The notes: generated by a model not told the origin, from the letters alone. A stretch of 64,000 nucleotides of DNA from Nitrogeniibacter mangrovi (GCF_010983895.1 NZ_CP048836.1:1426001-1490000), one strand, 5' to 3'. Shown: positions 18,360-27,604, counted from the first letter of the stretch. Numbers and translations: made by a program.

Positions 18360-18824
18360 TCAACTCTCACCTCGCCGGACGCCCCGTAGCAGTGTCTCTG
18401 CGACAAGGACCAGGCCGGTGACGATCGCGCAGCCGACGACCGCGAGCGGATTGACGCCGCACAGCACCGCGCCGCCGCTTGCCATGGCGGGTGGATGCCG
18501 CAGGCGGGTGAACTGTAGCGACAGCAGGAGCACGCAGCCGACAGGGAATGCGGCGGACAGCGCGCCCTGCCCGAAGGCGAGTGTGCGGGTGTCGAGCAGG
18601 CCGAGCGCGGCTGCGCTCGCTGCGCTGATCATGTGCGAGGCGAGCTGGGCCGCAACGCGCGTCGCGTCGGCCCTCCCGCGCACGTCAGCGCTCATGGCCG
18701 TGATCAGCAGCGGAAACACGGCGGCTTGGGCGCCAAGGGTACCCGCTACCGGCGCGCAAGCCGCGCAGACGAGCAAAGTGCGCAAAAATGAAGATTGCAT
18801 GGCGGCGTCGATCGGACGGGCCAT
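18360..18824 (-). CDS. HPP-family integral membrane protein, possible nitrite transporter
   Basis: A 154-residue protein with four to five transmembrane helices. LGAQAAVFPLLITAM and LRHPPAMASGGAVL are the family signature (the HPP motif gives the name), and the C-terminal helix reads LAVVGCAIVTGLVLVAE. HPP proteins of cyanobacteria and plastids are known nitrite transporters. The start codon directly follows the stop of the nitronate-monooxygenase-like gene (TGAATG), so the pair is cotranscribed. Nitrite release by that enzyme would explain the pairing; this is inference. Confidence 0.75.
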   Translation of the reverse strand: MARPIDAAMQSSFLRTLLVCAACAPVAGTLGAQAAVFPLLITAMSADVRGRADATRVAAQLASHMISAASAAALGLLDTRTLAFGQGALSAAFPVGCVLLLSLQFTRLRHPPAMASGGAVLCGVNPLAVVGCAIVTGLVLVAETLLRGVRRGES

Positions 18825-19862
18825 TCACGAACGGCCTTCCTCCCGGGCATCACGATGCTTCGCGTGAAGGATGCCATCTCGCGCCGAAGGGTCCGTGGTG
18901 CAACGTTCCACGCGACTGACGTCCGCCTGGATGGGTAAGCCGCGGGCGAGTTCGGCGACGCGTTCGGCTGCCGGAACGATGTCGAGGACTTTTCCGGAGC
19001 CCTGGCCGGCGTACAGCGACAGCTTCTGGGCCATTTTCGGCTTGTCGATCGTGCGTGCGCCTCCGCCCACAAAGCGCAGTACATTCCACTTGTCGTGATT
19101 GGGAATCACCCGGTGGGGAGTCCCGTACGGCCATCCGAAGGAGTAGCCGGTTCGATACTCGGTATCGTCGGTCGTTGCTTCGACGATCTTCTGCTTGTAG
19201 AGCGGGTGCGCATTCGATTCGTCGCACGCCACGAAAGCGGTGCCGACCAGCACACCCGAGGCGCCCAGTTCCATTGCCACCGCCACATCGGCTCGATTCG
19301 TGATGCCACCCGCAGCCAGGACGGGGCGCCCCTGCGCGATGTCGAGAATCGATGGTAGCAAGGACATGAGCCCGATCGTGCCCGGATTGAGGTGGCCGCC
19401 GCATTCGCTGCCTTGTGCCACGATGATGTCCGCACCGTGAGACAGAGCCTCCTTGGCGAGCTTGGTCGTACCGACCTGCACCATGACCACCAGGCCCGCG
19501 TGTTTCGCTCGCGGAATCATGTCGGCGGCGTAATCCTCAGCGTAAAACAGCGACAGCAGCCGGGGCCTTTCCTCCAGGATGACCTGGAATTGTGCTTCGA
19601 AGACATCCGGACCGCCGAATTTTGGCACCACGTTCACGCCGAACGGTTTGTCCGTCAGGCGCTTGGTTTCCTGAATCCACTTGCGCAAGGCCAGTGGAGG
19701 AAGACGCAGTCCGCCGACGATGCCCATGCCGCCTGCATTGGTTGCGGCGGCGACAAGCTCGGGGCCGGAGATCGCAGCCATCCCCGCGGCAAAGATCGGG
19801 TATTCGATGCCGCAGAGCCGCGTGACGACGTTGCCGGGGTAGTTCACGTTCACGAGTTTCAT
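18825..19862 (-). CDS. Nitronate monooxygenase / 2-nitropropane dioxygenase-like flavoprotein
   Basis: A 345-residue TIM-barrel FMN protein of the NMO/FabK family: YPIFAAGMAAISGPELVAA, GADIIVAQGSECGGH, PVLAAGGITNRADVA and GVLVGTAF. It lacks the class I signatures (no SFHFG, no [10 protein letters not shown]), so nitronate oxidation is less certain than for the gene at 2169; it could reduce an enoyl thioester or oxidise another substrate. It sits in a tight operon: cytochrome b561 (4-bp class gap) before it and HPP directly after it. Confidence 0.75.
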   Translation of the reverse strand: MKLVNVNYPGNVVTRLCGIEYPIFAAGMAAISGPELVAAATNAGGMGIVGGLRLPPLALRKWIQETKRLTDKPFGVNVVPKFGGPDVFEAQFQVILEERPRLLSLFYAEDYAADMIPRAKHAGLVVMVQVGTTKLAKEALSHGADIIVAQGSECGGHLNPGTIGLMSLLPSILDIAQGRPVLAAGGITNRADVAVAMELGASGVLVGTAFVACDESNAHPLYKQKIVEATTDDTEYRTGYSFGWPYGTPHRVIPNHDKWNVLRFVGGGARTIDKPKMAQKLSLYAGQGSGKVLDIVPAAERVAELARGLPIQADVSRVERCTTDPSARDGILHAKHRDAREEGRS

Positions 19863-19865
19863 GAT

Positions 19866-20420
19866 TTAAAGCTCCACATGTTTTCCGAACATCCGCTTCA
19901 GCACATCGTTCTTGAGCACGAAGTGGCTCTTGAGTGCTCCGAAGATATGGAGCCCAAGCCCCGCGAGAAATGCCGTCGCACCGATGTTGAAAAGGATACC
20001 GACGACGTCCTTCACGGGCTGGCTGGGTCCGATGAGGGCAGGAATCGAGAACCCGCCAGGCAGCTCGATGGCTACGCCGGCTGCCGATCGATAGAGCCAT
20101 ACGGCAATCGGCAGCAGCACCATGGCCAGGGCCATGGCCACCGCCACCGAGCGGCTGACGATGACCTCGATGGGGTGGGGTGTCCCGACCGGCAGCGGTT
20201 GGTAGGACGTGACGCGTGCCCAGAGGCGGTAGATCGAGACGAGGAACAAGAGGGTGCCGAGCAGGTTCTGCAGTTGCTCGAGATCCACTCGTCGCGCCTC
20301 GTCCCCAATCTGGGGAATGGCGATGCCCAATCCGATGATCGACAACAGCAGCGCTGCCACGATCCAGTGCATCACGAGCGTAATGGGCGAGTAACCCAGG
20401 CCGTTGTCTCGTAGTTGCAT
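19866..20420 (-). CDS. Cytochrome b561 family membrane protein
   Basis: A 184-residue four-helix membrane protein with the build of prokaryotic b561: SPITLVMHWIVAALLLS carries the first haem histidine (His18), and GLHIFGALKSHFVLKND in the last helix carries another. Such proteins pass electrons between the quinone pool and a partner enzyme or superoxide. It starts the segment b561, NMO-like, HPP, with 3 bp to the next start. Confidence 0.82.
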   Translation of the reverse strand: MQLRDNGLGYSPITLVMHWIVAALLLSIIGLGIAIPQIGDEARRVDLEQLQNLLGTLLFLVSIYRLWARVTSYQPLPVGTPHPIEVIVSRSVAVAMALAMVLLPIAVWLYRSAAGVAIELPGGFSIPALIGPSQPVKDVVGILFNIGATAFLAGLGLHIFGALKSHFVLKNDVLKRMFGKHVEL

Positions 20421-20522
20421 GTGTTTCTCCTCGAGTATTGTTTCAGGAACCGGATGGGCGGTGACCGAAGGAGCCCGCGGACATGAAATCCGTACGCGCC
20501 CGGGGCACCGCCCGATAAGCGG

Positions 20523-22196
20523 CTAGTGGCGGACTGCCCCGGCAGCGCCCAGCCCTGTCTGGGCGGCGACGAACTGGTCGTCGAACGCTTCGCGCTCGCG
20601 TCCGGCCCGGGAACTGCGGTCGGTAATCGATCCGAGCCAGGTGAAGAGGAAGGCCACATTCACCGAGACGATCGCCGGGTAGTCGTACGGGAAGATTGCG
20701 TGGTCGTTGCCCAGTACCTTGACCCAGACGGCGGGCGAGAGGATGACCAGCGCGACCGAGCTGATGAGTCCCGCCGTGCCGCCAATCAGTGCTCCGCGGG
20801 TCGTCAAGCCTTTCCAGAACATGGAAAGTGCGAGGATCGGGAAATTCACCGAGGCAGCGATGCCGAAGGTCAGGCCGATCAGGAAGGCGATATTCTGGTC
20901 CTTGAACAGAATGCCCAGGATCACCGCCACCACGCCGATGCACACCGGCGCGATCCTCGAAACCCGCCTCTGCTCCGCTTCGGAAGCGCGGTTCTTCTTG
21001 ATGACGCGGGTGTAGAGGTCGTGCGCGATGGCCGAGGTGCCCGCGATCGCGAGCCCGGATACCACCGCCAGAATCGTGGCGAAGGCCACCGCGGACAGGA
21101 AGCCGAGCATGAGATCCCCGCCGACTGCCTTGGCCAGGTGCATGACCGGCATGTTGTTGCCACCGATGAGCTTCCCGGCAAGATCGCCTCCTACGAAGAA
21201 GGCGGGATCGCGACCGACGATGACGATCGCGGCCATTCCCAGCACCACCACCAGCAGGAAAAAGAACCCGATGGCACCGGTCGCCACGAACACGGACTTT
21301 CGCGCTTCCTTCGCGTTGGCGACGGTAAAAAAGCGCATGAGAATGTGGGGCAGGCCGGCGGTCCCGAAGACCAGCGCAATCGAAAGCGAGATGATCGCGA
21401 TCGGATCGGCGGTCAACTTGCCGGGCAACAGAATGGCGGCGCCGTCTTTGTGGGCGGCAACCGCTTGGTCGAACAGGGAATCGAGCGAGAAGCCGAACTT
21501 GCTTATCGCCAGGAAACCCAGCACCGTGCCGCCAAGAAGCAAGAGGCACGCCTTGGTGATCTGGACCCAGGTGGTCGCCACCATGCCGCCGAACGTGACG
21601 TAGATCACCATCAATACCCCGACGATGATCACCGCATAATTGTAGGGCAGGCCGAACAGCAGCTGGATCAGCTGGCCGGCCCCGACCATCTGGGTGATGA
21701 GGTAAAAGCAGACCACCGTGAGCGACGAAAATGCCATCAACGTCCGTATCGGGCCTTCGTCGAGCCGGTTCGCGACGATGTCGGAGATGGTGATGCGCCC
21801 CAGGTTTCTGATTCGCTCCGCGAACAGGAACAGCAGCACCGGCCAGGCCACGAAGAAGCTGATCGCGTAGATCATGCCGTCATAGCCCCTGAAGAAGATC
21901 ATGCTGGTGAGCCCCAGCAGCGTCCCCGCGGACATGTAGTCACCGGCCAAGGCGATACCGTTCTGGAAGCCGGTGATGCCGCCGCCGGCGGTGTAGAAGT
22001 CGTTGACCGATTTCGTCCTTGAAGCCGACCAGTAGGTGATGGCCAGTGTCGCTCCCACGAACACCAAGAACAGAATGATCGCCGTCGTATTGATTGGTTG
22101 CCGTTCGACTGCCTGCAACGCACCCGGCGCCGCAAACGCAGTCATCGTCGGTCCCATCAGGGCCATGAGCATCAGTAGGTTGCGTGTCGATTTCAT
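20523..22196 (-). CDS. Sodium:solute symporter, ActP-like (copy 2)
   Basis: A 557-residue permease paralogous to the one at 13141: TYWSASRTKSVNDFYTAGGG, GDYMSAGTLLGLTSM and [17 protein letters not shown] cleavable-looking N-terminus (LLMLMALMGPTMTAFAAPG) precedes the first helix. The ATG at 22196 overlaps the stop of the DUF485 gene (ATGA). The b561-NMO-HPP genes follow after 103 bp on the same strand, so the transporter probably feeds that set. Confidence 0.86.
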   Translation of the reverse strand: MKSTRNLLMLMALMGPTMTAFAAPGALQAVERQPINTTAIILFLVFVGATLAITYWSASRTKSVNDFYTAGGGITGFQNGIALAGDYMSAGTLLGLTSMIFFRGYDGMIYAISFFVAWPVLLFLFAERIRNLGRITISDIVANRLDEGPIRTLMAFSSLTVVCFYLITQMVGAGQLIQLLFGLPYNYAVIIVGVLMVIYVTFGGMVATTWVQITKACLLLLGGTVLGFLAISKFGFSLDSLFDQAVAAHKDGAAILLPGKLTADPIAIISLSIALVFGTAGLPHILMRFFTVANAKEARKSVFVATGAIGFFFLLVVVLGMAAIVIVGRDPAFFVGGDLAGKLIGGNNMPVMHLAKAVGGDLMLGFLSAVAFATILAVVSGLAIAGTSAIAHDLYTRVIKKNRASEAEQRRVSRIAPVCIGVVAVILGILFKDQNIAFLIGLTFGIAASVNFPILALSMFWKGLTTRGALIGGTAGLISSVALVILSPAVWVKVLGNDHAIFPYDYPAIVSVNVAFLFTWLGSITDRSSRAGREREAFDDQFVAAQTGLGAAGAVRH

Positions 22197-22501
22197 TTGC
22201 GCTCTCCGGCCAAGATCTTCACGGTGAGCTCGTCGAATTCGCCGTTTGCCCGTTGCGCATACACGCCCGTCAGCAGCCATGAACCGACGATCAAGGCAGC
22301 GCCGACCGGCCAGCCAACATTTATGACGCCACTGGAAACCTTCGCTGCGAGCAGCTGCGGTGCGAAAGCGGCAACGAAGATAAATGCGTAATACGGAATC
22401 AGGATCGCCGCTGTCAGCCAGGCGACGAATCTCCTCCGGCGCGTTACGAGTACATGAAATAGGGGATTGCTCCGAATCCCGGAAAGTGCGGTCGTCTCCA
22501 T
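22193..22501 (-). CDS. DUF485 membrane protein (YjcH-like), copy 2
   Basis: A 102-residue protein with two helices (WLTAAILIPYYAFIFVAAF, WPVGAALIVGSWLLTGVYA) of the YjcH/DUF485 family. ATG 22501 is preferred because GGAG lies eight bases upstream; ATG 22525 has none. The stop overlaps the symporter start. Confidence 0.8.
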   Translation of the reverse strand: METTALSGIRSNPLFHVLVTRRRRFVAWLTAAILIPYYAFIFVAAFAPQLLAAKVSSGVINVGWPVGAALIVGSWLLTGVYAQRANGEFDELTVKILAGERK

Positions 22502-22979
22502 CTGCTTGTCTCCATCCTTTGACATTTTTTGTGGCATCACCTGCGAGTGCTCGTGACATCGAATTGGCCGCGATTTCTTCGCCATTGAACGATAGGCAGG
22601 ACTTTGCATCAGCACAAATGATGCGTTGTGATGGTATCTATCTCAATTTGTGAATTTTCTTCGGAAGGCGGACGGAGACCGTATGACCCGCCCGTTGAGC
22701 GTCGGCAGCCCACGGGGCCAGCGGCCATCTCCGACCCGGGCAGGCGTGTTGCACCGTATGCGACCAGAACTCCAACCCGCGTGCTGCGTTCATGCGGGAA
22801 TCAGAAAATCATTTTTTATGATTGGTGTTATCTTCAATGATCATTTTACGAAATGCGTTGAGTCTCGTACTGTTTTCGGACGCTGGGTAGCTCCGATGTC
22901 GGTCTCGTCGTGGGCGTCTGGCGTGACATTCGTTGAAAACCAACCGTTACCCCGCACCCGACAGACGAACGAGGCACCG
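22502..22979. promoter_or_regulatory. Divergent promoter region between the transporter operon and sodB
   Basis: These 478 bp contain no convincing gene. AT-rich tracts at about 22620-22660 and 22800-22855 probably hold the two promoters. A CACAAAT and an ATTTGTG (about 22612-22652) form a widely spaced inverted repeat. Confidence 0.35.
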
Positions 22980-23564
22980 ATGGACCACAGACTTCCCCCG
23001 CTTCCCTACGCAAAGAATGCGCTGGCTCCCCACATGTCAGCGGAAACCTTCGACTACCACTACGACAAGCATCACCAGGCCTACGTCACGAATCTGAATG
23101 CCCAGATCAAGGACACGCCTTTCGAAAACCTGGCGCTCGAAGAAATCGTCAGGCAGGCGCCCGCTGGTGGCATCTACAACAATGCCGCGCAAGCCTGGAA
23201 CCACACCTTCTTCTGGAATTGCATGGCGCCCGCCGGGGGTGCTGCGCCGACCGGACCGTTGGCCGACGCGATCAACGCCAAATGGGGAAGCCTCGAGGCC
23301 TTCAAGAACGCGTTCCGTGCTGCGGCCGTGAGCAACTTCGGATCGGGCTGGACCTGGCTGGTCAAGAAGGCCGACGGCACGGTGGATGTCGTCAACACCG
23401 GTGCGGCCGGCAATCCGCTGACCGGCGGCGATACGCCCTTGTTGTGTATCGACGTCTGGGAGCACGCCTATTACATCGACTATCGCAATGCCCGCCCGGC
23501 CTTCGTCGACGCCTTTCTCGACAAGCTCGTGAACTGGGCCTTTGCCCAGGCCAACTTTGCCTGA
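22980..23564 (+). CDS. sodB: Iron superoxide dismutase
   Basis: A 194-residue Fe/Mn-type dismutase. Metal ligands are His27, His75, Asp158 and His162 (AWNHTFFWN, DVWEHAYY), and FGSGWTWLV with the AAQAWNHTFFWN context favours the iron form. It removes superoxide in the cytoplasm. GAGG precedes ATG 22980. It lies 69 bp before mmsA in the same direction. Flavin oxidation of nitronates can leak superoxide, which would explain a dedicated copy here. Confidence 0.92.
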   Translation: MDHRLPPLPYAKNALAPHMSAETFDYHYDKHHQAYVTNLNAQIKDTPFENLALEEIVRQAPAGGIYNNAAQAWNHTFFWNCMAPAGGAAPTGPLADAINAKWGSLEAFKNAFRAAAVSNFGSGWTWLVKKADGTVDVVNTGAAGNPLTGGDTPLLCIDVWEHAYYIDYRNARPAFVDAFLDKLVNWAFAQANFA

Positions 23565-23633
23565 ACCGCTGCCGAGCTCGGCAGACCGACACCATCATTT
23601 TTGCGACAAGCCGTTCAATTGGAGACAGCCGTC

Positions 23634-25151
23634 ATGACCACCGAACCCGCAAACATCGACCACTACATTCACGGCCGCGTGAGGCCGGGAGCCTCGGGCC
23701 GCGCACAGCGCGTCACCAATCCGGCCACGGGCGTCGTCACCGGTCAGGTGGCGCTCGCCTCCGCGACCGAGGTCGATGCCGCCGTGCAGTCGGCCGCTGC
23801 CGCGTTCCCTGCCTGGTCCAATCTTTCGCCACTGCGTCGTGCGCGCGTCATGTTCAAGTTCCTCGAGCTGCTCAACCGGCATCGCGACGAACTTGCGCAC
23901 CTGATCACCGCCGAGCACGGCAAGGTATTCACGGATGCGCAGGGTGAAGTGACGCGCGGCATCGAGGTCGTGGAATTCGCGTGTGGGATCCCGCAGCTGC
24001 TCAAGGGCGACTACACCGAGCAGGTCTCCACCGGTATCGACAACTGGACGATGCGTCAGCCGCTGGGTGTGGTGGCCGGCGTCACGCCGTTCAACTTTCC
24101 GGTGATGGTGCCCATGTGGATGTTCCCGGTGGCGATCGCCTGCGGTAACACCTTCGTGCTCAAACCCAGCCCGATCGATCCCAGCCCTTCGTTGCGCATC
24201 GCCGAACTGTTCAAAGAGGCGGGCCTGCCCGATGGCGTGTTCAATGTCGTGCAGGGCGACAAGGAGGCGGTCGACGCCTTGCTCGAACACCCGGATGTGA
24301 CCGCCGTCAGCTTCGTCGGCTCGACGCCGATCGCCAACTACATCTACGAGACCGGCGCCCACCACGGCAAGCGCGTGCAGGCCCTGGGCGGAGCGAAGAA
24401 CCACATGGTGGTGATGCCCGATGCCGACATCGAGCGCACCGTCGATGCGCTGATCGGCGCGGCCTACGGTTCGGCCGGTGAGCGCTGCATGGCGATCTCG
24501 GTGGCCGTGCTGGTGGGCGACGTTGCCGACACGCTCGTGCCGCGTCTGGTCGAGCGCACCCAGGCGCTGAAGGTGCTCGATGGCGAGAACCTCGATGCGG
24601 AGATGGGGCCGATCGTCACCCGCGCGGCCCACGAACGCATCACCGGCTACATCGAGCAGGGCGTTCAGGAAGGCGCGACCCTGCTGGTCGACGGGCGCGG
24701 TTTCGACGCCAACCAGGCCGGCCCGAATTGCGGCGATGGGTATTGGATGGGCGGCACGCTGTTCGACAACGTCACGCCCGAGATGCGTATCTACCAGGAA
24801 GAGATCTTCGGACCGGTGCTGGCCTGCGTGCGCGTGAACGACTTCGCCGAGGCGGTGGATCTGGTCAATGCGCACGAGTTTGGCAACGGCACTGCCTGCT
24901 ACACCAGTGACGGCAACGTGGCACGCGAATTCGCGCGACGCATCCAGGTCGGCATGGTCGGCATCAATGTGCCGATTCCGGTGCCCATGGCCTGGCACGG
25001 CTTCGGCGGCTGGAAGCGCTCGCTGTTCGGCGACATGCATGCCTACGGCGAAGAAGGCGTGCGTTTCTACACCAAGCAGAAGTCGATCATGCAGCGCTGG
25101 CCCCAGAGCATCTCCAAGGGCGCCGAATTCGCCATGCCCACTTCGCAGTAA
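23634..25151 (+). CDS. mmsA: (Methyl)malonate semialdehyde dehydrogenase, CoA-acylating
   Basis: The 505-residue aldehyde dehydrogenase turns malonate semialdehyde, CoA and NAD into acetyl-CoA, CO2 and NADH (propionyl-CoA from the methyl form). Catalytic Cys285 lies in SAGERCM, the cofactor segment is [22 protein letters not shown], and [14 protein letters not shown] and the MmsA-type [16 protein letters not shown] (Arg108, expected to bind the carboxylate) set it apart from ordinary aldehyde dehydrogenases. ATG 23634 has GGAG upstream. With the dehalogenase and decarboxylase in the same island it gives an oxidative exit for malonate semialdehyde. Confidence 0.9.
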   Translation: MTTEPANIDHYIHGRVRPGASGRAQRVTNPATGVVTGQVALASATEVDAAVQSAAAAFPAWSNLSPLRRARVMFKFLELLNRHRDELAHLITAEHGKVFTDAQGEVTRGIEVVEFACGIPQLLKGDYTEQVSTGIDNWTMRQPLGVVAGVTPFNFPVMVPMWMFPVAIACGNTFVLKPSPIDPSPSLRIAELFKEAGLPDGVFNVVQGDKEAVDALLEHPDVTAVSFVGSTPIANYIYETGAHHGKRVQALGGAKNHMVVMPDADIERTVDALIGAAYGSAGERCMAISVAVLVGDVADTLVPRLVERTQALKVLDGENLDAEMGPIVTRAAHERITGYIEQGVQEGATLLVDGRGFDANQAGPNCGDGYWMGGTLFDNVTPEMRIYQEEIFGPVLACVRVNDFAEAVDLVNAHEFGNGTACYTSDGNVAREFARRIQVGMVGINVPIPVPMAWHGFGGWKRSLFGDMHAYGEEGVRFYTKQKSIMQRWPQSISKGAEFAMPTSQ

Positions 25152-25268
25152 GCGTTACCGCGCAGCTCGCCGACGCGATCTCGCAGAGTCGACCACCCGG
25201 CTTACGGGCGGCGACTCTGCGACCCGGGCGCCGGGTCAATTGCATACAGGCAACAGAGAGGACACCCC

Positions 25269-25739
25269 ATGAAAGCAATTCAAGAAGCCATCACCGGCAA
25301 GGAAGACGCTGGAGAGTCGTCGTCGCCATTTCAGGCGCTCGTCCAGTTCTACTGTGCATTCAATTCCGGTGACCTGGCGATGATGTCGGAGAACTGGGCC
25401 CAGACCGACGACATCGCTATGGACAATCCGCTGGGCGGCATCAAGCGCGGCTGGGCCGAAATTCAGCCCGTATATGACCGCCTGTTCAACGGACCGGCGG
25501 AAGTCTACGTGGAATATTTCGACTACACCCTCCACGAGACGGCCGACATGTTCTATGCCGTCGGAAGGGAGCGCGGTTTTTTCCGCCTCGGAGGCGAAGA
25601 CGTGACACTCGCAATTCGTACGAGCCGGATTTTCCAAAAAATCGATGGCCGCTGGAAACAGGTTCATCACCACGGCTCGATCGATGACCCACAGTTATTG
25701 AGCCGCTATCAATCTGCTGTGCTCGGCACGAGGTCATGA
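25269..25739 (+). CDS. NTF2/SnoaL-like fold protein
   Basis: A 156-residue protein of the NTF2-like superfamily: a helical start (FQALVQFYCAFNSGDLAMMS) then an open beta-cone with DNPLGGIKRGWAEIQPVYDRLF and the closing GRWKQVHHHGSIDDP. Such proteins are often small isomerases, hydrolases or binding proteins. The function here is unknown. Its stop (25737-25739) overlaps a possible upstream start of the flavohaemoglobin gene. Confidence 0.75.
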   Translation: MKAIQEAITGKEDAGESSSPFQALVQFYCAFNSGDLAMMSENWAQTDDIAMDNPLGGIKRGWAEIQPVYDRLFNGPAEVYVEYFDYTLHETADMFYAVGRERGFFRLGGEDVTLAIRTSRIFQKIDGRWKQVHHHGSIDDPQLLSRYQSAVLGTRS

Positions 25740-25774
25740 ATGTTCCGCACACCCGCACTGACAAGGAAAGCCCG

Positions 25775-26962
25775 ATGCTGACCGAGCGCCAACGCGACAT
25801 CATCAAGGCAACCGTCCCGCTGCTCGAAACCGGCGGAGAGACGCTCACCACCCACTTCTACACGGTGATGCTCAACGAGTATCCGCAGGTCCGGCCGATG
25901 TTCAATCAGGCGCACCAGGCCAGCGGCACACAGCAGCGGGCACTGGCCAACGGCGTGCTGATGTACGCCCGCAACATCGACCGGCTCGAAGCTCTCGGCC
26001 CGTTGGCGGCGCAGATCGTCAACAAGCACGTGGCGCTGCAGGTGCAGCCGGAGCACTACCCCATCGTCGGCACCTGCCTGATACGCGCCATCGATGAGGT
26101 GCTTGGCCCGGAACTGGCCACGGACGAAGTGATCGACGCCTGGGGCGCCGCCTACCAACAGCTCGCGGACATCCTGATCGGTGCCGAGGACGCGGTGTAC
26201 GACAGCCTTGCCTCTGCTCCCGGCGGCTGGCGCGGCAGCCGGGAATTTCGCGTCGTCCGCAAAGTGCCCGAGAGCGCCGAGATCACGTCCTTCTACCTGG
26301 AGCCGGTCGACGGCGGGCCCGTGCTCACATACGAGCCCGGCCAGTACATCGGCCTTCGACTCGTCATCGACGGTGACGAAATCCGCCGCAACTACTCGCT
26401 GTCCTCGGCTCCCAACGGCCGCGGCTACCGCATCAGTGTCAAGCGAGAGCCCGCCGGTGTGGCCTCCGGTCATTTGCACGATCACATACATGAGGGCAGT
26501 ACGCTCGAACTTTTCCCGCCAGCAGGCGAATTCACGCTTGGCGATGGCGACGGACCACTGGTCTTCATCAGCGGCGGTGTCGGCATCACGCCTACGCTGG
26601 CGATGGCCGAGGCCGCACTGAACGACGGCGACCGGAGCATCGTCTTCATCCACTACGCTCGTGACGCACAGGCGCATGCCTTCGGCGACGTCATCGACGC
26701 GTGGGCCGCCCGCTATTCGCGGTTCCGCCGGTTCGTCGTCTACGAACATGATCAGGAGGGCGCGTCGCGTCAGCCGGATGCGGTCGGCCGCCCCACGTTC
26801 GAGCAGTTGAAGCAGTGGCTTCCCGCCGATGGCGATTTCGACGCCTACTTCCTCGGACCCAAACCCTTCATGGCCGCCATCAAACGGTACTTGAACGAGC
26901 TGGGGCTGCCCGCCGAAAGAGGGCGTTACGAATTCTTCGGTCCAGCGGAAGCGCTGAATTGA
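25775..26962 (+). CDS. hmp: Flavohaemoglobin / nitric oxide dioxygenase
   Basis: A 395-residue protein: globin domain (1-138) with the proximal His in NKHVALQVQPEHYPIVG, then an FAD domain (RNYSLSSAPNG) and an NAD domain (FISGGVGITPTLAMAE, FLGPKPFM). It oxidises NO to nitrate with NADH and O2. ATG 25775 gives the classical N-terminus and has AAGGAAAG upstream; ATG 25736 would add 13 residues and overlap the previous stop. In this island it is a likely defence against NO from nitrite. Confidence 0.92.
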   Translation: MLTERQRDIIKATVPLLETGGETLTTHFYTVMLNEYPQVRPMFNQAHQASGTQQRALANGVLMYARNIDRLEALGPLAAQIVNKHVALQVQPEHYPIVGTCLIRAIDEVLGPELATDEVIDAWGAAYQQLADILIGAEDAVYDSLASAPGGWRGSREFRVVRKVPESAEITSFYLEPVDGGPVLTYEPGQYIGLRLVIDGDEIRRNYSLSSAPNGRGYRISVKREPAGVASGHLHDHIHEGSTLELFPPAGEFTLGDGDGPLVFISGGVGITPTLAMAEAALNDGDRSIVFIHYARDAQAHAFGDVIDAWAARYSRFRRFVVYEHDQEGASRQPDAVGRPTFEQLKQWLPADGDFDAYFLGPKPFMAAIKRYLNELGLPAERGRYEFFGPAEALN

Positions 26963-27211
26963 ACGACAAATGCCGAGCAACCAGACGCGGTGGACGACCG
27001 ATGACTCCGTGATCGACGATGCGGCGTGGGTGAAACGTCGTGACGTTGACGCTCATGATGCGGGCATGAGGGTGCGGGTCGGTCAGAGCGTCGCGACCGA
27101 AGGCGCACCGATGGCTGCGGCCAACAATGATTGACGGCGGTAGCGCCGTCGCAGGCCGCTTTTCGAAAAAATCTGAATTGGTTATCCAATGTGGCGCTAA
27201 GGAGAATCTCA

Positions 27212-27604
27212 ATGCCATTACTCAAGTTCGATATTATCCAGGGGCGTAGCGACGCCCAGGTTCGCACCCTCCTGAATGCGGCCCATGAGGCGATGGTGCG
27301 GGCGTTTGAAGTCCCACCGAGCGATCGCTATCAATGCGTCACCCAACACCGTGCAGGTGAATTGGTGCTGGAGGACACCGGCCTGGGCTACCCCCGCTCG
27401 ACCGATGTCGTCTTACTGACCGTGTTCTCACGGAAGCGCACTCAGGAGCAGAAGGTCGCGTTCTATCGCCTGCTGGCAGACAGGCTTCAAGCGGATTGCG
27501 GCCTGTCGCCGGACGACCTGATCGTCTCTGTAATCGAGAATGCCGATGCGGATTGGTCGTTCGGCCGTGGCCGCGCACAGTTCTTGACCGGAGAGCTCCG
27601 ATAG
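27212..27604 (+). CDS. Malonate semialdehyde decarboxylase (tautomerase superfamily)
   Basis: The 130-residue tautomerase-fold protein matches malonate semialdehyde decarboxylase in every residue reported to matter there. Counted after Met removal these are Pro1, Asp37, Arg73, Arg75, Trp114 and Phe116, with the motif DADWSFGRGRAQFLTGEL near the end. It would turn malonate semialdehyde into acetaldehyde and CO2, the step after 3-chloroacrylate dehalogenation in 1,3-dichloropropene degraders. AAGGAG precedes ATG 27212. It stands alone, 250 bp after hmp. Confidence 0.9.
   Translation: MPLLKFDIIQGRSDAQVRTLLNAAHEAMVRAFEVPPSDRYQCVTQHRAGELVLEDTGLGYPRSTDVVLLTVFSRKRTQEQKVAFYRLLADRLQADCGLSPDDLIVSVIENADADWSFGRGRAQFLTGELR

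Noticed and set aside
18209-18421. Possible 70-residue plus-strand gene
   Set aside because: No ribosome-binding site, no recognisable family, and it overlaps the end of the HPP gene.
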